Assembly (NCBI GenBank): GCA_020002185.1
Contig: CM034534.1
Location: 62,568,186 to 62,632,185 of the forward strand
Source: Paraescarpia echinospica
Taxonomy: Eukaryota > Annelida > Polychaeta > Sabellida > Siboglinidae
Length of the DNA stretch: 64,000 bases
Direction: 5' to 3'
The position numbers were made by a program, and so were the translations under genes. This document shows, piece after piece, positions 1 through 10,659 of this stretch. Within the stretch, counting starts at the first letter, position 1; the number at the start of each line of letters is the position of its first letter. Under the pieces are notes generated by a model that saw only the letters and a program-made list of their open reading frames with translations, made no database searches and was not told the DNA's origin.

Positions 1-1077
1 AGGTCAAGTTCAAATATCGTCCCTGTCGAATAAGTGATGAACTAAATAATTAGGTCAGATAGGTTAAATGGCGTTATTATTAAATAGGCCACTGCGCATG
101 CGCAATGGTGTAATTTATAATGTCGGATAGGTGGTGAACCATTTTTTTTGGTATAGCGACCTAGTACACATTTAGAACGAACGAAAAAACAGGTCAAATT
201 CTTACGAATAGGTAGTGAACTAGAAAAATAGGTCAAATTATATTATTTCCGGTTACCATACAGGTCTAGGACCTTCGCATCACCCAACGTCCGGTTACCG
301 TACAGCTTCATGATGTCTTTTTAAGTCTAGTTAAGGTTACCTTGCAGTTTAACGATGTCTTTTTAAGCCTACTTCTGCGTAACGTACAGGTCCACAATGT
401 CTTTTTAAGCCTACTTCCGGTTTACGTACACATTCACCAAGTCCCGATCATAGTTTTTCGTCCTAGTTTCGGTCAAGTTAACCCTACTTCTGTCGCGATG
501 TTCCGATCATACGACTTCCGTTATAATTTGTCCTTACTTCTTGTCATCATGACGTAATTTACCCTTCTTCTTCATTCATAAAAAATTATTATAAAATCTA
601 AAACCCGGATTGTATCACCCAAAAACTAGGTAGGTCTTAAAATCTAGACATCCAAAACCGTACTTGTGTCATGGGAAAATAGGAGTCGTGTCTTACTAAG
701 GCCAAGGAAGAATGCACACGGTACCCTCTATTTTTTCAGCAAAATTGTTACATTCACATGCGTGGTGATGCTAAATATAGCAATCTTGCAAAAATGTATT
801 AAAGCCTGACGTAACTCTCTGCCGACGTAGCAATTTTTTTATTGGTAGTTATTTTTAAACTACGTGGATCTATACGGTTCATGTAAAATTACGGGAAATT
901 CGTTAAAAAGGCGGGAATTCTTTTTAAAATGGCGATAAATTTCTGCTGACGTAGCAATTTTCGATTGATAGTTATTTTTTACATCACCCGCTTTGATATG
1001 GTTTTGATTGGTTCATGTGTGTGACGTCGTGGATTGTGTCAAGTTTGGATTACACAATTCACCTGATTTTGAGAAAG

Positions 1078-1087
1078 TCTATATAAG
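1078..1087 (+). promoter_or_regulatory. Putative TATA box of the zinc-finger gene, copy A
   Basis: TCTATATAAG lies about 50 bases before the first ATG of the zinc-finger exon. The string 'tataagttgcc' next to it also occurs in inverted copy C near 12750, and the following 'ttgcctgcgtc' is kept in copy B near 9367. The upstream CCAAT-like 'gattggttc' and 'gtgacgtcg' (CRE-like) blocks at 1005-1030 also recur in copy C. The promoter role is inferred. Confidence 0.45.
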
Positions 1088-1136
1088 TTGCCTGCGTCGT
1101 TATATCTCAAATTTCTGCAACAAGTTCAATCGGACA

Positions 1137-1498
1137 ATGAATAGAAACAATAAGACCAGACAAAGGTGCACTGATGCGGACGCGGACAGGGACCCGCAGA
1201 CCATCGTGAATAGTGTGTCCGGTTTGACCCCCATTCCTAATAGTGGCCTTCCCGCCACTACCGGCGCCAGCACAACCACCACAAGCGGCGGCAGCGACGG
1301 CGCCAGCACCTCCGGTCGCCACCTGCGCTATCAGCCCCGACCGGGCGACCGACGGCGCCTCCACCATCCCGGGAAGTCTTTCAGTGGGCGTCGTGTAACA
1401 CGCATTTCACGAGTTGAGACAACTGGAAGCGGCACATCGCACGTGGCAAATGTGGCCGCCCGAAGAGGATTGCCGAGGAGGAATTGGATACGCTGGTG
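1137..1498 (+). pseudogene. Zinc-finger exon 1, copy A (broken)
   Basis: Starts with the conserved MNRNNKTRQ segment and ends at the splice donor CTGGTG|GTGAGT (GT at 1499-1500), kept in all three copies. The zinc-finger part (about 1365-1460) reads SCNTHFTS, an in-frame TGA, then DNWKRHIARGKC, and lies in a different frame from the start. This copy therefore has at least one frameshift and a stop. The finger has the spacing Cys-x2-Cys-x12-His-x5-Cys in copy C; here the first Cys is changed to Trp. It is not functional. Confidence 0.55.
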
Positions 1499-1529
1499 GT
1501 GAGTCATACTATATACTGTGTTACTATAT

Positions 1530-2260
1530 ACTTTCGCTTAAAATGGCGCCTCATACCTTCTTCCAGGCAAAAAGCCGTATACCCAAGTACTTCCCCTAAA
1601 ATAGCGGCCCCAACTCATTTCCTAGCAATATGGCGTCACCTTTGTGCTAACAAAATGGCTTCCCCGTGTCTTTATTTCCCCAAAAAGTTCATCTCCCTGT
1701 GTACTTTCGTTAAAATGGCGTTCTGGTCTATATTTACTACCGTCAAAATGGTGTCATCGTCTATCTTTACTTCCGGTAAAATGGCTTCCCCGTGTCTTTA
1801 TTTCCGCTAAAAAGGTGGTTTACGATGTACTTCCCTAAAATAGCGGCCCCAACTCATTTCCTAGCAATATGGCGTCACCTTTGTGCTAACTTCTGTCAAA
1901 ATGGCTTCCCCCGTGTCTTTATTTCCCCAAAAAGTTCACCTCCCTGTGTACTTTCGTTAAAATGGCGTTCTGGTCTATATTTACTACCGTCAAAATGGTG
2001 TCATCGTCTATCTTTACTTCCGTAAAAATGGCTTCCCCGTGTCTTTATTTCCGCTAAAAAGGTGGTTTACGATGTACTTCCGCTAAAATGGCATCTCCAG
2101 ATATACATCCAGGTGTACTTCCGTCAAAATGGCGTCCCTTTATCTTTATTTCCTTCAAAATGGCGGCTCCCTATATGCTCCTGTCAAAACGATGTCCTAG
2201 TCTATTTTCCTTCGGCTATAATGGCGGCGCCCACATACTTTATTTCCCGTCCCTCCTAGC
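1530..2260 (+). repeat. Array of AAAATGGC motifs, copy A
   Basis: More than a dozen copies of 'tcaaaatggcgtc' or 'taaaatggcggc', spaced about 30-40 bases apart and separated by 'ttccg...cttta' linkers, follow the splice donor and would lie in the intron. Within the array, 1594-1830 is duplicated at 1834-2065. The core AAAATGGCGGC resembles the animal YY1 site (CAANATGGCGGC); binding is inference. Short ORFs here are by-products of the repeat. Confidence 0.6.
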
Positions 2261-2589
2261 CCTACAGAATGTCCTACCACAAACTATTTAATATTCTAAA
2301 TCTTATTAAAATCGACCCTGCCTCCGTCCTCTGCGGCTCCGAAGACCCCGCCTCCGTCCTCCACGGCCCCGACGACCCTGCCTACGTCCACGACGGCTCC
2401 TACGACCCTGCCCCCGTCCTTGGCGGCCCCGACGACCCTGTCTCTGTCCAACAGGCTGAAGGTGCTATCGCATTTACATCACAATTTTTATGTGGCGGTG
2501 CCAGAAAAAAATGGAAAAAAACAGTGGCGGCAAGAACATATTGAAGAGATAACGGTTTGTTCGAGTTGATCATATCCTTTAAATTATTT

Positions 2590-3153
2590 GTATACATGGA
2601 TGGAGCAATACGCGGGGACGGTAACTTAGTCACCGACATTCACAGGAGTCTAAAGGGATGGGCAAACACTTCGAAGAAACTTGAAGATGTGATGGGAAAC
2701 AAGCGCGTATCGCGTAAACTCAACGGTAAGGTGCTCTGCTCATGACTTACCCCCGGCATACCTGTATGGTCTAGAGACGATTGCACTGACAGAGAAACAA
2801 AAAGAGAGGTTGGCGAAAGCAACTGGGTAAGAAGAATTGCGAGAGTGAGAAGAACTGAGAAGCGAACAATGGAGGAGTTAAGGGAGGAAGTTGAAGTAAA
2901 AAAGCCAGAATAAAATGGTGAGCAGTCGACTGACGTTGGCTGAGCATGTGGGGAGAATGGGAGGAGGACGGCAGACAAAGAAAGAAGATGTCCAGGGAGT
3001 GGAAGGGAAAAGAAGGCGAGGACGACATACACTGCGATGGGAGGACTGTATAAAGAGAGACTTGGAAGGATTGGGGGAGGGGTGGATAACGAGAGCGAAA
3101 TATAAAGAGGAATGCAGTCAGATGGTGGAGAGAGCAGATCAAGATAAGTGAGA
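2590..3153 (+). pseudogene. RTE-like LINE reverse transcriptase, 3' end
   Basis: Decayed C-terminal end of a non-LTR retrotransposon reverse transcriptase. In frame it reads YMDGAIRGDGN, KGWANTSKKLEDVMGNKRV and RKLNGKVL, matching the usual end-of-palm 'YLGS...GDG...I..GW...' block of RTE-type elements. A shifted frame then gives YGLETIALTEKQ (the usual 'YGSETW.LT'), followed by LAEHVGRMGGGRQ and RRGRHTLRWEDCIKRDL, the typical C-terminal tail. Stops and frameshifts interrupt it. The catalytic palm is absent, so it is a 5'-truncated dead copy. It abuts the end of copy A. Confidence 0.7.
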
Positions 3154-3399
3154 GAAAAAAGAAAACGAAAAGATAACTGAAGTCGAGGAAAGGAACCGAG
3201 GCCAGCTTGACCACTGGCGATACGGAATCAAAAGGAGAATAACAACTGAACGACACGTTGACGTTATGCTAAAACGGTTCAGCTCAATTTTCTTGACGAT
3301 TGTTACACGTGGTCGGTATTGATTAATTGCCGTGGGATAAGGTGCTATTTGAGTACGTAGTTACTGCCGTATCCCTATACACTGTCATAGGAACATCGA
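3154..3399. other. AT-rich spacer, nothing recognised
   Basis: Probably the 3' untranslated part of the LINE fragment just upstream plus short unique DNA. No coding signal or structural repeat is seen. Confidence 0.3.
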
Positions 3400-3510
3400 C
3401 TGCTACTACTACTACTACTACTACTGCTACTACTACTACTACTACTATTACTACTACTACTGCTGCTGCTGCTGCTACTGCTGCTGCTGCTGCTACTACT
3501 GCTGCTGCTG

Positions 3511-3545
<35 letters not shown>

Positions 3546-3598
3546 ACTACTGCTGCTGCTGCTACTGCTGCTGCTGCTGCTACTGCTACTACTACTAC
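3400..3598. repeat. (ACT)n/(GCT)n trinucleotide microsatellite
   Basis: About 66 tandem trinucleotides switching between ACT and GCT. It produces poly-Ser, poly-Ala and poly-Thr ORFs in several frames, which are not genes. Confidence 0.95.
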
Positions 3599-3684
3599 GA
3601 ATATCAAGGAACAAATGATCATGATCAAGTCACGATAAAATAGCGATCCATGGCGAATAAGCGATAAACTAAATAATTAGGTCA

Positions 3685-5226
3685 GTAGTATAGAGGTGCT
3701 GCTCGCCCCCGTGCACGTCACCTTTGGTGACCTATGGGCAAACCTTTACTAATAAAAAACGTTTTAATGACCCCTAAACGTTTTCGGGAACCTACTTATA
3801 AAAAAACGTGATTGATTACCCCCTCTAAGTACATTTCAGATGCCACCTAGCGGTGAGTGTAGAGACCATTTTGTTTGTTTCCTAGCGACCAACGCCGTAC
3901 CTAGGGTGTGCTGACGTAAGCAGATTGTCCCCTAGCGATCAACGTCGTACTTAGTGCGTTCTGACCTAAGCAGCCCTAGCGATCAACGTCGTACCTACTG
4001 AGTACACAAGCACGGACCTCAGAGTAGACCCCTAAAATGCGTTGATTGTGCGGCAATATAGTGGGGATAAAACCACTGCATAAACGTTGGCGACGGTTTA
4101 GCGTTCCTAGGGGGTCATCTCGCCCCCGTGCACGTCACCTTTGGTGACCTATGGGCAAAACTTTACTAATAAAAAACGTTTTAATGACCCCTAAACGTTT
4201 TCGGCAACCTACTTATAAAAAAGATCAAAGGCTTTTTTGACACTAAAGTTTTCGGCAACCTACTTATAAAAAACGTGATTGATTACCCCCTCTAAGTACA
4301 TTTGAGCTGCCAACTAGCGGTGAGTGTAGATATCATTTTGTTTGTCCCCTGGCGACCAACGCCGTACCTAGGGCGTGATGACGTAATTACTATGTGACGC
4401 AACAATATAACCACGATAAAACCACTGTGTGCAGATTTCCCCCGTCAGCCCTATGTGAATGCCCCACTGTACCCTATGTTTACAAAAACCACTGTGTGCA
4501 GATTCCCCCCCGTCAGCCCTATGTGAATGCCCCACTGTACCCTATGTTTACAAAAACCACTGTGTGCAGATTCCCCCCCGTCAGCCCTATGTGAATGCCC
4601 CACTGTACCCTATGTTGACAGCAGCGATAAGCGCTGCTGCTTCTGGAGTGGACTATGGCCCCAGCATGACAGCATTGCTGTCACCTAGCGGTGAGTGTAG
4701 AGATCAGTTTGTTTGTCCCCTAGCGACCAACGCCGTACCTAGCACGTGCTGACCTAAGCAGATTGTCCCCTAGCGATCAACACCGTACCTAGTGCGTGCT
4801 GACCTAAGCAGATTGTCCCCTAGCTATCAACGTCGTACCTGCTGAGTAGAATGTACACAAGCACGGATTAGCGCGTGCTGACCTAAGCAGATTGTTCCCT
4901 AGCGATCAACGTGCTGACCTAAGCACTATATGACGCGGTTATATAACCGCAATAAAACACCTAGCGGCGAGGACAAAGATTCCTAGCGATCAACGCCGTA
5001 CCTAGCGCGTGCTGCGTTGATTGTGCGGCTATATAGCCGTGATAAAACCACTGCTGCTGACCTAAGCAATATTTGACGCGGCTGTATAACCGCGATAAAA
5101 CCACTTCATAAACGTCGACGACGGATTAGCTTTCCTGGGAGAGTGTTGACTAGGGATCGAAAGATCTCGGGTCCGAATCCGATCGTCGGCAATTTTTAGA
5201 TTCGTAGCGGCGGTCCATTGGGGTGC
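3685..5226. repeat. Left arm of the 5.2-kb foldback element
   Basis: Inverted match of 8853-7003 with indels. It is built of short subrepeats: 'cgatcaacgccgtacctag', 'gctgacctaagcagattg', 'ccacctagcggtgagtg' and 'aaaacgttt', plus three copies of a roughly 75-bp unit at 4420-4615 (the right arm has two). The palindrome GCGGTTATATAACCGC and variants recur several times. Near 5140-5195 is 'gggtccgaatccg', like a tRNA B box, conserved in the other arm. No coding sequence is supported. Confidence 0.8.
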
Positions 5227-5999
5227 CACCTAGCGGTGAGCGCAGATACCATTTTATTTGTGTCCCTAGCGATCAACGCCGTACCTAGCGCGTGCTGACC
5301 TAAGCACTATATGACGCGGCTATATAACCGCGATAAAACCACTGTGTGCAGACTTCCCCCATCAGCCCTATGAGGATGCCCCGCTGTACCCTATGTTAGC
5401 AGCAGTGTGATAAGCGACCGGCACTGCAGCAGCAGCAGCAGGAGTGGACTATGACCCCGGCGCGACAGCATAGCTGGCTAGCACTGTGCGTTCTAGCAGT
5501 CCGATCAAAACGAAACCAATGCGTTGTGCGTTTAAATAAATAAATAAATCTAGTAGTGAGTTTAAAACGAAACCAAGACATAAATACGCTAACGTTCAGT
5601 GGCCCCCGTATGGCCCTGTACGTAGGGTGTTTATGCAGTGGATACAGACGAGTGGAAACGTGAGTAGTAGAGACTGCAGTATTTATTGACTGCTAAAATT
5701 ATATAGCACGAGGCTGGTGTCGTCGTCGAAGTCATCGGCGGCGTCGTGGCTGATAGGTGGTGGAGTGATTGGTCGAGGGGGGTCACGCCGTGATGTTGGG
5801 ACGACCGTGCATACCGGCTTTGTTGCTGTTGCTGCTGTTGACAGGGCGGCCGTTCGTGTAGGCAGTTGGATCTCTCTATGAAATAAACCACAATACATGT
5901 ACGCGTGTTTAAACAAAGGGCGCCAAAATAAAATGAGAACCATGCATGCATGCACGCATGCATGCATAAAAGCAGGCTTACTGAAATAAACCACAGTCC
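5227..5999. other. Foldback interior, left of the minisatellite
   Basis: Partly resembles arm sequence up to about 5470, then unique DNA with 'aaataaataaat' near 5535, 'gttgctgctgttg' near 5825 and alternating 'catgcatgcatg' near 5943-5970. It is absent from the right half, so the element is asymmetric here. No gene is recognised; the 123-aa minus-strand ORF at 5631-6002 has no family signature. Confidence 0.4.
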
Positions 6000-7003
6000 C
6001 AACCTTCAGTCTATATGTTATATGTGTACACTGTCAGAGTCCCAAACTTCCGTCTATATGTTATATGTGTATGGGGGTGACCGGACACTGTCAGAGTCCC
6101 AACCTTCCGTCTATATGTTATATGTGTATGGGGGTGATTGAACCCTGTCAGAGTCCCAACCTTCCGTCTCTATGTTATATGTGTATGGGGGTGACTGGAC
6201 CCTGTCAGAGTCCCAACCTTCTGTCTATATGTTATATGTGTAAGGGGGTGACTGGACACTGTCAGAGTCCCAACCTTCCGTCTATATGTTATATGTGTAT
6301 GGGGGTGACAGGACACTGTCAGAATCCCAGCCTTCTGTCTATATGTTATATGTGTATGGGGGTGACTGGACACTGTCAGAGTCCCAACCTTCTGTCTATA
6401 TGTTATATGTGTATGGGGGTGACTGGACACTGTCAGAGTCCCAACCTTCCGTCTATATGTGTATGGGGGTGACTGGGCCCTGTCAGAGTCCCAACCTTCC
6501 GTCTATATGTTATATGTGTATGGGGGTGACTGGACACTGTCAGAGTCCCAACCTTCCGTCTCTATGTTATATGTGTATGCGGGTGACTGGACACTGTCAG
6601 AGTCCCAACCTTCCGTCTATATGTTATATGTGTATGGGGGTGACTAGACACTGTCAGAGTCCCAACCTTCCGTCTATATGTTATATGTGTATGGGGGTAA
6701 CTGGACACTGTCAGAGTCCCAACCTTCCGTCTATATGTTTTATGTGTATGGGGGAGACTGGACCCTGTCAGAGTCCCAACCTTCTGTCTATATGTTATAT
6801 GTGTATGGGGGTGACTGGACACTGTCAGAGTCCCAACCTTCTGTCTATATGTTATATGTGTATGGGGGAGACTGGACACTGTCAGAATCCCAACCTTCCG
6901 TCAATATTTTATATGTGTATGGGGGTGACTGGACACTGTCGGAGTCCCAAACTTCCGTCTATATGTTATATGTGTATTGGGGTGACTGGACACTGGCACC
7001 CCA
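6000..7003 (+). repeat. 57-bp minisatellite in the centre of the foldback
   Basis: About 17 tandem copies of a 57-bp unit containing 'gtcagagtcccaacc', 'gtctatatgttatatg' and 'tatgggggtgactggac'. One unit near 6445-6465 is shortened. Because 57 is 19 codons, long ORFs stay open on both strands (for example 6286-7026). They consist only of the repeat and are not taken as genes. Confidence 0.9.
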
Positions 7004-8853
7004 ATGGACCGCCGCTACGAATCTAAAAAGTGCCGACGATCGGATTCGGACCCGAGATCTTTCGATCCCTAGTCAACACTCACTCAGGAAAGCTAATCCG
7101 TCGTCGACGTTTATAAAGTGGTTTTATCGCGGTTATATAACCGCGTCATATATTGCTTAGGTCAGCAGCAGTGGTTTTATCACGGCTATATAGCCGCACA
7201 ATCAACGCAGCACGCGCTAGGTACTGCGTTGATCGCTAGGAATCTTTGTCCTCGCCGCTAGGTGTTTTATTGCGGTTATATAACCGCGTCATATAGTGCT
7301 TAGGTCAGCACGTTGATCGCTAGGGGACAATCTGCTTAGGTCAGCACGCGCTAATCCGTGCTTGTGTACATTCTACTCAGCAGGTACGACGTTGATCGCT
7401 AGGGGACAATCTGCTTAAGTCAGCACGCACTAGGTACGATGTTGATCGCTAGGGGACAATCTGCTTAGGTCAGCTCGCGCTAGATACGGCGTTGGTCGCT
7501 AGGGGACAAACAAACTGATCTCTACACTCACCGCTAGGTGGCAGCAATGCTGTCATGCCGGGGCCATAGTCCACTCCAGAAGCAGCAGCGCTTATCGCTG
7601 CTGTCAACGTAGGCTACAGTGGGGCATTCACATAGGGCTGACGGGGGAATCTGCACACAGTGGTTTTTGTAAACATAGGGTACAGTGGGGCATTCACATA
7701 GGGCTGACGGGGGAAATCTGCACACAGTGGTTTTATCGAGGTTATATTGTTGCGTCATATAGTACTTACGTCATCACGCCCTAGGTACGGCGTTGGTCGC
7801 TAGGGGACAAACAAAATGTTCTCTACACTCACCGCTAGGTGGCAGCTCAAATGTACTTAGAGGGGGTAATCAATCACGTTTTTTATAAGTAGGTTCCCGA
7901 AAACGTTTAGTGTCTAAAAAATCCTTTGATCTTTTTTTATTGTCCACAGGTACGACGTTGATCGCTAGGGGACAATCTGCTTAGGTCAGCACGCACTAGG
8001 TACGGTGTTGATCGCTAGGGAACAATCTGCTTAGGTCAGCACGCGCTAGGTAATCAGCACACACTAAGTACGGCGTTGATCGCTAGGGGACAATCTGCTT
8101 AGGTCAGCACGCACTAGGTACGGCGTTGGTTGCTAGGGGCAAACAAAATGATCTCTACACTCACCGCTAGGTGGCAGCTCAAATGTACTTAGAGGGGGTA
8201 ATCAATCACGTTTTTTATAAGTAGGTTGCCGAAAACGTTTAGTGTCAAAAAAGCCTTTGATCTTTTTTTATAAGTAGGTTGCCGAAAACGTTTAGGGGTC
8301 ATTAAAACGTTTTTTATTAGTAAAGTTTTGCCCATAGGTCACCAAAGGTGACGTGCACGGGGGCGAGATAACCCCCTAGGAACGCTAAACCGTCGCCAAC
8401 GTTTATGCAGTGGTTTTATCCCCACTATATTGCCGCGCAATCAACGCATTTTACGGGTCTACTCTGAGGTCCGTGCTTGTGTACTCAGTAGGTACGACGT
8501 TGATCGCTAGGGCTGCTTAGGTCAGAACGCACTAAGTACGACGTTGATCGCTAGGGGACAATCTGCTTACGTCAGCACACCCTAGGTACGGCGTTGGTCG
8601 CTAGGGGACAAACAAAATGGTATCTACACTCACCGCTAGGTGGCAGCTCAAATGTACTTAGAGGGGGTAATCAATCACGTTTTTTATAAGTAGGTTCCCG
8701 AAAACGTTTAGTGTCAAAAAATCCTTTGATCTTTTTTTATAAGTAGGTTCCCGAAAACGTTAAGGGGTGATTAAAACGTTTTTTATTAGTAAAGTTTTAC
8801 CCATAGGTCACCAAAGTTGACGTGCACGGGGGCGAGCAGCACCTCTATACTAC
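7003..8853. repeat. Right arm of the 5.2-kb foldback element
   Basis: Reverse complement of the left arm, starting directly at the minisatellite edge ('ggcaccccaatgg' pairs with 'ccattggggtgcc' at 5216-5228). It is about 300 bases longer because of an extra block of 'cgatcgctaggggacaat' subrepeats and a duplicated 'ggcagctcaaatgtac...aacgttta' unit (7840-7920, 8173-8255, 8641-8720). Confidence 0.8.
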
Positions 8854-10320
8854 TTAGGGCAGATATATTTAATGGCGTTATTAACTTGTTCATCACCCAT
8901 CCGCAATGGTGACTTCTTCTGTCAGATAGGTGGTGAACCATCTTTTCGTGTACAGCGCCCCATAGCGTATGCATTTAGAACTTAAAAATAGGTCACATCC
9001 TGGCGAATAGGTAATGAACTAGAAGAATAGGTCAAATTATGTCATTTCCGGTTACCAAACAGGTATATGACCTTCCCATCACCATACTTCCGGTTACCGT
9101 ACCATTTCACAATGTTTTTTCAAGCCTAATTCTGCTTACCGTAAGGATGACGCTGTCTTTTTTAGCCTACGTCCGGTTATCGTGCACATTGATCATGTCC
9201 CGAACATACTTTTTTGTCCTAATTTCGGACAAATTAATCATAATTCTGTCACGATGTTCCTATCATAAGACGTCCGTTATTAGGCCTTAACCCTACTTCT
9301 TGTCATCACGACGTCATTTATCCTCCTCATTCATCAAAAATACCTGTAAACTGTAAAGCCCTGAGTTGCCTGCGTCTTTATATATATCACATTTCTGCAA
9401 GATGTTCAATCGCGAAATGAATAAAAACAATAAGATCAGACAAGGGTGGACTTATGCCGATGCGGCCGGAGGGCCGCAGACCACCGTGAACAGTGTGTCC
9501 GGTTTTACCCCATTCCCTACGGAGTGGCCTTCACACCACTACCGGCGCCAGCACCACTACTACAAGCGACGGCAACGACGGCGCCAGCCCCACCGGCGGC
9601 ACCGGCAACAGCAGCCCCGACCGGGCCACCGACGGCGCCTCCACCATCCCGGGCAGCCTTTCAGTACTCGTTGTGTAACACGCATTTCACGATTCGAGAC
9701 AGCTGGAAGCGGCACATCGCACGCGGCAAATGTGGCCGCTCGAAAAGGACTGCCGAAGAGGCGGAATTGGATACGCTGGTGGTGAGTCATACTTTATATT
9801 GTTTTACTATATACTTTCGCACAAAATTGCGCCTCCTACCTTCCTACCCAAAAAGTGTGCCTCCCTATGGACTTCCATTACAATGGCGGCTCCAACTCAT
9901 TTCCTAGCAATATGACGTCCCGTTGTGCTTACTTCTCTCAAAATGGCTTCACCCGTGTCTTTTCTTTCGCAACAATGTCGCCTCCCTACATATTTCAGCT
10001 AAAATGGCGTTTTCTTCTGTATTCACGTCCGTGAAAATGGCGTCCCCGACTATCTTTATTTCCGTCAAAATGGCTTCGCCATGTGTTTATTTCAGCTAAA
10101 CTGGCAGCTCCCGATTTCTTCCGCTAAAATGGCGTCCCTTGTCTTTCCTTCCATTAAAATGGCGGCTCCCTATACACTTCCGTCAAAACGACGTCCTCGT
10201 CTATTTTTCCTTCCTACAAATGGCGCTTCCCTATATACTTCCGTCAAAATGGCTTCCCCCGTGTCTTTACTTCCGCTAAAATGACGGCGCCCACATAATT
10301 CATGTTAACATACACGCCCA
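8854..10320 (+). mobile_element. Repeat family copy B, right part
   Basis: Continuation of the copy whose left end is 3625-3684, interrupted by the foldback element. It matches copy A but lacks the equivalent of about 600-1085, including the TATA region, so it would have lost its promoter. It keeps the zinc-finger exon, the splice donor and a motif array (9800-10300). Confidence 0.65.
9402..9781 (+). pseudogene. Zinc-finger exon 1, copy B (frameshifted)
   Basis: Begins MFNREMNKNNKIRQGW and ends at CTGGTG|GTGAGT (GT at 9782-9783). The second half, in another frame, is rich in Pro and Ala (APPAAPATAAPTGPPTAPP) and then gives FQYSLCNTHFTIRDSWKRH and IARGKCGRSKRTAEEAEL. Compared with copy C the first finger Cys is Tyr (QYSLC for QCPSC). 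The frameshift and lost Cys mark it as dead. The conserved Pro/Ala linker, finger and basic tail show the original product was one polypeptide. Confidence 0.6.
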
Positions 10321-10640
10321 TCATACTATTAGGAATTGACCATATTTCAAATGATAGTAGACTTCCAGCGCCTCCGAACGGACACCGATGTAAGTAGTTA
10401 GAGTAACGCCATCTACCGTGTATGCCGGATGTTTAATCGTCGGCACACTTCCGGGAATGGTGCATACGTAAAAATGCTACCACGACAGTCACGTGACTTC
10501 CAAAATGACATCACTTCCCTAATGAATAACTGGAATACTACTTTAAATGGTGACGACTTCTAGAGGGTAAACAATTATTAATTAGTGTTAGAAGGGGAAT
10601 GTCGCCCACGAACCCGTTTTATGCAAACCGGTATTCTTAA
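10321..10640. repeat. ETS/CRE-like motif block shared with 25.1-25.55 kb
   Basis: Contains 'gacaccgatgtaagtagtt', 'gccatctaccg', 'cacacttccgggaat', 'gacagtcacgtgacttcc' and 'gacatcacttcc'. The same ordered motifs occur, repeated, in the foldback centre at 25090-25545. This is a dispersed repeat family; its parent is unknown. No coding signal is seen. Confidence 0.5.
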
Positions 10641-10659
10641 TATTAGCAATACGTTTAGT

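Larger units (their letters stand above)
1..2590 (+). mobile_element. Repeat family copy A (zinc-finger element)
   Basis: First of three copies of one repeat in the window; it probably continues past the left edge. The order is a block of short motifs around 'ttccggttacc' (240-560), an AT-rich stretch, a TATA box, a first exon with zinc-finger remains, a splice donor, a long array of AAAATGGC motifs, and a GC-rich tandem segment (2310-2450). Bases 50-590 match 8854-9340, and 945-2590 match the reverse complement of 12890-11440. The copies share gene order and splice donor, so this is a mobile or duplicated unit, not host DNA. No terminal repeats or target duplications were found, so its true ends and class are unknown. 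Confidence 0.6.
3685..8853. mobile_element. 5.2-kb foldback element with 8-bp target duplication
   Basis: Both ends begin GTAGTATAGAGGTGCTGC read inward, followed by roughly 1.5-1.8 kb of inverted homology. The flanks are TTAGGTCA (3677-3684) and TTAGGGCA (8854-8861), an 8-bp duplication with one mismatch. Joined across, they restore the sequence at 40-80 of copy A, which serves as an unoccupied site. There is no transposase, so it is a non-autonomous DNA transposon of foldback type. An 8-bp duplication fits hAT-like and some other superfamilies; class is otherwise unassigned. Confidence 0.85.

Noticed and set aside
3323..3638. Poly-Ser, poly-Ala and poly-Thr ORFs
   Set aside because: They come entirely from the ACT/GCT microsatellite and are open on both strands at once.
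6000..7003. CRISPR array
   Set aside because: The units are head-to-tail with no unique spacers, in an animal genome.
6065..7026. Repetitive protein of 135-246 aa (CMGVTGHCQSPNLPSI units)
   Set aside because: The 57-bp unit keeps several frames open on both strands, and no start, signal or conserved frame is preferred.
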